From assembly GCA_036373915.1 (NCBI GenBank), contig DASUUU010000006.1:1-25496 (forward strand): 25,496 bases of DNA, written 5' to 3'. How positions within the stretch are numbered: position 1 is the stretch's first letter; each line of letters starts with the position of its first letter. This DNA comes from JASLBX01 sp036373915. GTDB lineage: Bacteria > Actinomycetota > Actinomycetes > Jiangellales > Jiangellaceae. Of this stretch, positions 21,425 through 25,496 are shown in pieces. The notes below the pieces were generated by a model, which saw only the letters and a list, made by a program, of their open reading frames with translations, was not told where the DNA came from and searched no databases. The position numbers and the translations under genes were made by a program.

Positions 21425-22873
21425 GTGACGGATGTCGTTGTCGTCGGTTCTGGCCCCAACGGGCTGGCCGCCGCAGTCATCATGGCTCGGGCGGGTCTGC
21501 AGGTCGAGGTGTTCGAGGCGCAGGACACCATCGGCGGCGGCGCCCGCACACTCGAGCTCGGCCTGGCCCCAGGTGTCCGGCACGACCTCTGCTCCGCCGT
21601 TCACCCGATGGCCGCCGCGTCCCCGCTTTTCAAGCAGTTCGATCTGGCGGCGCGCGGTGTCGAGCTCCGGTACCCGGAGGTGTCGTACGCCCAGCCGCTG
21701 GACGGCGGCCGAGCCGGGATCGCCTACCGCGACCTGAACCGGACGGTCGAGGGCCTCGGCGCGGACGGCGCAGCCTGGCGGCGTCTGATGCAGCCGCTTG
21801 CCGACCACGCCGACGGGGTCGTCGAGTTCGGGACGTTCGACCGGCGGCGCGTGCCCCGTGACCCGGTGACGGCCGTCCGCGTGTTGCTGGCCACCCTGGA
21901 CCAGGGAACCTCGCTGTGGAACCGGCGATGGCAGGCAGATGTCGCGCCTGCCCTGCTCACCGGGGTGGCAGCACACGCGATCACTCCGCTGCCGAGCCTC
22001 GCGGCCGGGGCGGCGTCCCTTGTACTGGCCGCCCTCGCTCATGCACCGGGTTGGCCGCTTCCGGTCGGTGGCAGCCAGGCGATCACTGATGCCCTGGTGT
22101 CCGACCTCAAGGCGCACGGCGGCACTGTCATGACCGGTGCCGAGGTAACCGACCTGCGTGAGCTACCTCGAGCAGCGGCGCACCTGTTCGACACCACGCC
22201 GGCGGCACTGGTCCGCATCGCCGGTGATCGGATGCCGGCGAGTTATGTGCGAGCTGTCTCGCGCTACCGCCATGGCAACGCCGTCGCCAAGGTCGACTTC
22301 GCCCTGTCCGGCGCGGTGCCGTGGGCACATCCCGAAGTGCGGCGGGCAGGGACGATACATGTCGGTGGCACCCGGGCCGAGATGGCGGCGGCCGAAGCCG
22401 CGGTCTTCAGCGGGCGGCACGCCGAGCGTCCGGTGATCCTCGCCTCGGACCCGGCAATCTTGGATCCGGGCCGGGTGGTCGAAGGCGTCCGCCCGTTCTG
22501 GACGTACGCCCACGTACCGGCCCGTTCGACGGTTGACGTAGGCGACGCCGTCCAGGCGCAGATCGAGCGATTCGCACCCGGCTTCAGCGACGTGGTCGTG
22601 GCTCGGCGGGTCATTCCGGCGGCGGAGATGGAGCGGCACAACGCCAACTACGTAGGCGGCGACATCGCGGCCGGCGCGGTCACGATCTGGCAGATGCTGG
22701 CGCGTCCCGTCCCGCGGTGGGATCCGTACACGACACCGGTGGCCGGTGTGTACCTGTGCTCGTCGGCGACGCCGCCCGGGCCGGCCGTCCACGGCATGTG
22801 CGGACTGCACGCGGCGCGCCGGGCGTTACGCGATCGGTTCGGGATCCGCCGACTGCCGTCCCTCGCGCCTTAG
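21425..22873 (+). CDS. FAD-dependent oxidoreductase, phytoene-desaturase-like (amine oxidase fold)
   Basis: 482 aa from GTG 21425. The FAD-binding Rossmann motif is at the N-terminus: VVVVGSGPNGLAAAVIMARA, then EVFEAQDTIGGGARTLEL. Later features include PVGGSQAITDALVSDLKAHG, with TGAEVTDL after it, and a C-terminal YLCSSATPPGPAVHGMCGLH that closes the FAD site. It belongs to the phytoene desaturase/PYROXD2-like group rather than a proven carotenoid enzyme, and no other carotenoid gene lies nearby, so substrate is unknown. The mRNA is probably leaderless. The last 48 bp overlap the end of the convergent HTTM gene. Confidence 0.9.
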   Translation: MTDVVVVGSGPNGLAAAVIMARAGLQVEVFEAQDTIGGGARTLELGLAPGVRHDLCSAVHPMAAASPLFKQFDLAARGVELRYPEVSYAQPLDGGRAGIAYRDLNRTVEGLGADGAAWRRLMQPLADHADGVVEFGTFDRRRVPRDPVTAVRVLLATLDQGTSLWNRRWQADVAPALLTGVAAHAITPLPSLAAGAASLVLAALAHAPGWPLPVGGSQAITDALVSDLKAHGGTVMTGAEVTDLRELPRAAAHLFDTTPAALVRIAGDRMPASYVRAVSRYRHGNAVAKVDFALSGAVPWAHPEVRRAGTIHVGGTRAEMAAAEAAVFSGRHAERPVILASDPAILDPGRVVEGVRPFWTYAHVPARSTVDVGDAVQAQIERFAPGFSDVVVARRVIPAAEMERHNANYVGGDIAAGAVTIWQMLARPVPRWDPYTTPVAGVYLCSSATPPGPAVHGMCGLHAARRALRDRFGIRRLPSLAP

Positions 22874-23704
22874 CCGCGGCGCGGCACGTCGCTCGGCCCA
22901 GGGCACCAGCCGCTCCAGCGGCATGAAGGCCAGCCAGCAGATGACCGTCGGCAGAAAGTGGATGCCTAGGGCCAGGAATGTCATCAAGTGGAAGCCGAGG
23001 AAGAACAAGATCGACGTCGCGAGCAGGCGGCCCTTGAGGAAGAGCACGACCGGCGACGCGAACTCGGCGAGGATGAGGACCCACTGGGCCGCGCGCAGCA
23101 CGGCCGGCTGCTCCAGCGTCCAGCGGGCCAGATCAGTTCCCCGCCGCATGATCGCCCAGGTGAACACCGAACTGTTCGCCCAGGTTAGCGGCGAGCCGGA
23201 GCGGATCCACTTCATGAACGCCGAACCGACGTAGGTCAGCACGACCCCAACCTGAATGCACCGGACCGCCCACCCGGCTCCTTCGCTCCGGCGTTGGTCC
23301 CTGAAACCGGCGCGGCCGACGGTCGGCAGCACCCAGCAGGCGATTGCCAGGGCCATATGGTCGTGGTAGACGTACCCGAAGCCGATGCTGTACAGCAGCC
23401 AGATCTGGTAGGCCGCCGCGACCGTCCAACCGCCGAGGCGGGGCAGCCGTCCGGAACCGACCACGATCGCGCCCACGATGATGATCGCTCGCAGGACATG
23501 ACCGGCTTCGGGAGTCGGCGCGGGCAGCTGGAAGACGCGGGCAACGAAGGTGGGGTCGTACAGTTCGGGGGCATAGCCGTGCGGAATGACGTCATTGCTA
23601 AGGCTCATGACGTCGTAGATCAGGAACAGGTAGACGGCGAGCCGCAGAAAGGCGATGCGGGCCAACGGGATCGGTGTGACCCACCAGTCGATGACCCGAC
23701 GCAT
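22826..23704 (-). CDS. HTTM-domain multi-pass membrane protein
   Basis: 292 aa from ATG 23704 (GTG 23707 is one codon earlier). Several hydrophobic helices and the HTTM/vitamin-K-dependent carboxylase-like pattern are visible: LARIAFLRLAVYLFLIYDVM, GYAPELYDP, FGYVYHDHMALAIACWVLP with two His, SAFMKWIRSGSPLTWAN, and FHLMTFLALGIHFLPT. The family is integral membrane, related to gamma-glutamyl carboxylase, with no assigned activity in bacteria. Its start overlaps the stop of the upstream gene, so the two are co-translated and probably act together. The 3' end overlaps the convergent oxidoreductase gene by 48 bp. Confidence 0.9.
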   Translation of the reverse strand: MRRVIDWWVTPIPLARIAFLRLAVYLFLIYDVMSLSNDVIPHGYAPELYDPTFVARVFQLPAPTPEAGHVLRAIIIVGAIVVGSGRLPRLGGWTVAAAYQIWLLYSIGFGYVYHDHMALAIACWVLPTVGRAGFRDQRRSEGAGWAVRCIQVGVVLTYVGSAFMKWIRSGSPLTWANSSVFTWAIMRRGTDLARWTLEQPAVLRAAQWVLILAEFASPVVLFLKGRLLATSILFFLGFHLMTFLALGIHFLPTVICWLAFMPLERLVPWAERRAAPRLRREGRQSADPEPIA

Positions 23705-24192
23705 CACTCGACCTCCCAGACCGCGAGCTCGATGGTCTCGCGGTCCCCGGCCGGCTTGCCGTCGACAAGCTGGTAGACGTCGCGCTTGAGGTAGAGCCGC
23801 TGGTAATGCGGCTCGTCCGGATGCAACTGCGCCCAGGCATTCGCTATCGCTTGCAGCAGGGAGGGATCGTCGATGATCCGGCCCAGCTGGCCCTCGACCT
23901 CGGCTCGCCCGATCCCCACGCCGGTCGCGTTGAGCGGGACTCGCACCAGTTCGCCGTCGGTGTTATCGGCCAGAATGTACGTCGATTTGACGACACCATC
24001 GCGCCCGGGCGCCATGGCGTACTGGGAAAGGCGGCTCAGCGGAAAGTAGTCGTCTGTGTCGGTGAGCTGAGCGACGGTCAGCACGACGAGGCATGCCACT
24101 ACCGCGACCAGCCGCCACGCCACGGAGCGCGCGGAGAGTCTGACGGGCTCCGCTGCGTCCGTCGCCTCTCCGCCATCGATGCCTGCCGTCAT
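23704..24192 (-). CDS. Single-pass membrane protein, partner of the HTTM protein
   Basis: 162 aa from ATG 24192. A short N-terminus is followed by one membrane helix (about 24-43, VAWRLVAVVACLVVLTVAQL) and an outside domain with DTDDYFPLSRLSQYAMAPGR, then VKSTYILADN and a conserved-looking end LYLKRDVYQLVDGKPAGDRE. I do not recognise a named family, but the motif FPLSRLSQYA and the overlap with an HTTM gene recall pairs seen in other actinobacteria. There is no ribosome site; a -10-like box lies 8 nt upstream, and the ATG sits in the loop of a 7-bp hairpin. The reading frame extends upstream to 24585, but that part looks non-coding and would cross the CIRCE sites. Confidence 0.8.
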   Translation of the reverse strand: MTAGIDGGEATDAAEPVRLSARSVAWRLVAVVACLVVLTVAQLTDTDDYFPLSRLSQYAMAPGRDGVVKSTYILADNTDGELVRVPLNATGVGIGRAEVEGQLGRIIDDPSLLQAIANAWAQLHPDEPHYQRLYLKRDVYQLVDGKPAGDRETIELAVWEVE

Positions 24193-24199
24193 GGCAGGC
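24181..24199 (-). other. Hairpin with the start codon in its loop
   Basis: In the - strand RNA, GCCTGCC (24199-24193) and GGCAGGC (24187-24181) form a perfect 7-bp stem around loop ATGAC, so the AUG at 24192 is the loop. If the transcript is leaderless the 5' arm would be mostly absent; if it starts upstream, the AUG would be presented or trapped by the stem. Confidence 0.5.
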
Positions 24200-24200
24200 C

Positions 24201-24206
24201 AGCCTA
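24201..24206 (-). promoter_or_regulatory. Putative -10 box of the HTTM pair
   Basis: TAGGCT on the - strand lies 8 nt before ATG 24192. It is the same hexamer as in front of the oxidoreductase at 21413, again without a ribosome site, pointing to a leaderless or near-leaderless transcript. Confidence 0.45.
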
Positions 24207-24435
24207 ACTGCGGGGGGACGGCGTCCCGTAGTCCCGGGTGGCGCGCTCGGCTGAGTACGGAAGGGCAGTCCGAAGCAAGGATCGCCGGCGGGCAGCGACG
24301 AAGTCGCGGTATGCCGATTCGTCCGCCGCGCGCATCCAGTGCCTCCCCGGGGTGGCTGGCTGCTCTGTACACGGAATGCGGGTCAGCGTAGGTTGCACGC
24401 CGGCTGTTCGTTGAGGGCCGATGTCGCCTCACAGG
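24207..24435. other. Non-coding stretch upstream of the groEL control region
   Basis: About 230 bp between the divergent HTTM pair and the first CIRCE site. I see no convincing reading frame, tRNA or hairpin terminator here. It is part of a 420-bp gap between start codons. Confidence 0.5.
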
Positions 24436-24462
24436 CTTGCACTCGGCGAGTGAGAGTGCTAA
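24436..24462. promoter_or_regulatory. CIRCE element 1 (HrcA operator)
   Basis: CTTGCACTC, 9 nt, GAGTGCTAA: the right half is a perfect match to TTAGCACTC-N9-GAGTGCTAA and the left half matches 7 of 9. Site for the heat-shock repressor HrcA. Confidence 0.8.
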
Positions 24463-24469
24463 ACACGTG

Positions 24470-24496
24470 TTAGCACTCTCATAGTGAGAGTGATAA
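24470..24496. promoter_or_regulatory. CIRCE element 2 (HrcA operator) over the groEL promoter
   Basis: TTAGCACTC, 9 nt, GAGTGATAA: 17 of 18 conserved bases match. A plausible promoter lies inside it, TTAGCA (24470-24475), 16 nt, GATAAG (24492-24497), so HrcA bound here would exclude RNA polymerase. Centres of the two CIRCE sites are 34 bp apart, about three helical turns. Confidence 0.92.
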
Positions 24497-24612
24497 GGAA
24501 CCGGGTCGGCGAGGTCCCGGAACAGCGGTGACGTGAGCCGTTGTGCCGTGACCGTCCGTCGCGGGCGTCGAGCCGGAACATCCACCCGCTACCCGGGAGG
24601 ACCAGGAAACCT

Positions 24613-25496
24613 ATGCCCAAGATCATTGCCTTCGACGAGGAGGCGCGGCGTGGCCTCGAGCGCGGCATGAACCAGCTTGCCGACGCAGTGCGGGTCACCC
24701 TCGGCCCAAAGGGCCGTAACGTCGTCCTCGAGAAGAAGTGGGGCGCCCCGACCATCACGAATGACGGCGTCTCGATCGCGAAAGAGATCGAGCTCGAAGA
24801 CCCGTGGGAGAAGATCGGGGCCGAGCTCGTCAAGGAAGTCGCGAAGAAGACCGACGACGTCGCGGGCGACGGCACCACCACGGCGACGGTGCTTGCTCAG
24901 GCGCTCGTCAAGGAGGGCCTGCGCAACGTGGCCGCCGGCGCGAGCCCGATGGCGCTCAAGCGCGGTATCGAGCAGGCCGTCGAGGCGGTGTCCGAGCAGC
25001 TGCTCAGCTCGGCCAAGGAGGTCGAGACCAAGGAGCAGATCGCGGCGACCGCGTCGATCTCCGCAGGCGACGCGCAGATCGGCGACCTGATCGCCGAGGC
25101 GATGGACAAGGTCGGCAAGGAAGGCGTCATCACCGTCGAGGAGTCCAACACCTTCGGGCTGGACCTCGAGCTGACGGAGGGCATGCGGTTCGACAAGGGC
25201 TACATCTCCGCCTACTTCGCCACCGACCTCGAGCGCATGGAGGCCGTGCTGGAGGACCCCTACGTCCTCATCGCCAACTCCAAGGTGTCCACCGTCAAGG
25301 ACCTGCTCCCGCTGCTGGAGAAGGTCATGCAGTCCGGCAAGCCGCTGGTCATCATCGCCGAGGACGTCGACGGCGAGGCGCTGTCCACCCTGGTCGTCAA
25401 CAAGATCCGCGGCACCTTCAAGTCGGTTGCCGTCAAGGCGCCCGGCTTCGGTGACCGCCGCAAGGCGATGCTGCAGGACATCGCGATCCTCACCGG
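24613..25496 (+). CDS. groEL: Chaperonin GroEL (60 kDa), 3' end cut by window edge
   Basis: 294 codons from ATG 24613, preceded by GGGAGGACCAGGAAACCT; about half of the usual 540 aa. The N-terminus MPKIIAFDEEARRGLERGMN is of the actinobacterial GroEL2 type. The ATP site is intact: TLGPKGRNVVLEKKWGAPTI, NDGVSIAKEI and DDVAGDGTTTATVLAQAL with the catalytic Asp. The apical domain is partly present (LELTEGMRFDKGYISAYFAT). No groES lies upstream, so this is the stand-alone groEL copy found in many actinobacteria beside a groES-groEL1 operon elsewhere. It is controlled by two CIRCE sites and has a leader of about 110 nt. Confidence 0.98.
   Translation, partial: MPKIIAFDEEARRGLERGMNQLADAVRVTLGPKGRNVVLEKKWGAPTITNDGVSIAKEIELEDPWEKIGAELVKEVAKKTDDVAGDGTTTATVLAQALVKEGLRNVAAGASPMALKRGIEQAVEAVSEQLLSSAKEVETKEQIAATASISAGDAQIGDLIAEAMDKVGKEGVITVEESNTFGLDLELTEGMRFDKGYISAYFATDLERMEAVLEDPYVLIANSKVSTVKDLLPLLEKVMQSGKPLVIIAEDVDGEALSTLVVNKIRGTFKSVAVKAPGFGDRRKAMLQDIAILT

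Noticed and set aside
21425..22873. Carotenoid biosynthesis cluster
   Set aside because: Only one phytoene-desaturase-like FAD protein is present, with no crtB, crtE or lycopene cyclase nearby; the family is broad.
24193..24585. N-terminal extension of the HTTM partner gene up to 24585
   Set aside because: It would pass through CIRCE elements and lacks protein-like composition; ATG 24192 gives a normal membrane-anchor start.

Overview
This is 25.5 kb of high-GC DNA from an actinobacterium. The signs are heavy use of GTG and TTG starts, TAnnnT-type -10 boxes with several apparently leaderless genes, a class E sortase, an operator resembling the Streptomyces DasR site, a threonine synthase/MoaD pair near a cold-shock gene, and a groEL under tandem CIRCE sites. 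I cannot fix the genus. A member of Jiangellales or Propionibacteriales would fit, but that is a guess.

Left part (1-9753): a cell-wall amino-sugar scavenging locus. A secreted glycosidase of the GHL10/DUF187 type (cut by the left edge) is divergent from a long + strand operon. The operon encodes a GntR/HutC regulator, a BadF-type sugar kinase, a lipoprotein sugar-binding protein, two ABC permeases, a cytoplasmic TIM-barrel protein of unknown function, MurQ (MurNAc-6-P etherase) and AnmK (anhydro-MurNAc kinase). The divergent promoter region holds three copies of a TGGTCTAGACCA-like operator. The unknown TIM-barrel gene has no ATG, GTG or TTG at its natural N-terminus and seems to start at ATA. 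murQ and anmK are separated by a 104-bp stem-loop with perfect 33-bp arms.

Middle (9754-17049): an ACT-domain protein; a Pro/Asp-repeat protein; a SoxR-type Fe-S regulator with a palindrome near its start; and a small unknown protein. A divergent trehalose pair follows: otsA on - and DUF3263, LytR_C and otsB on +. Last comes a two-gene - strand unit with an HExxH membrane protein and an aldose-1-epimerase-like protein.

Right part (17050-25496): a SAM-I riboswitch controls a threonine synthase-like gene overlapping a MoaD/CysO-like sulfur carrier ending in Gly-Gly. This arrangement suggests a link to methionine or homocysteine synthesis. Next is an AbiEi/DUF559-like gene bracketed by two same-length (89 bp), same-orientation palindromic elements. 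Then come a class E sortase with its small membrane partner, a cold-shock protein with terminator, a phytoene-desaturase-like FAD enzyme, an HTTM membrane protein with its partner, and the first half of groEL, cut by the right edge.

I saw no rRNA, tRNA, CRISPR array, transposase or phage gene.
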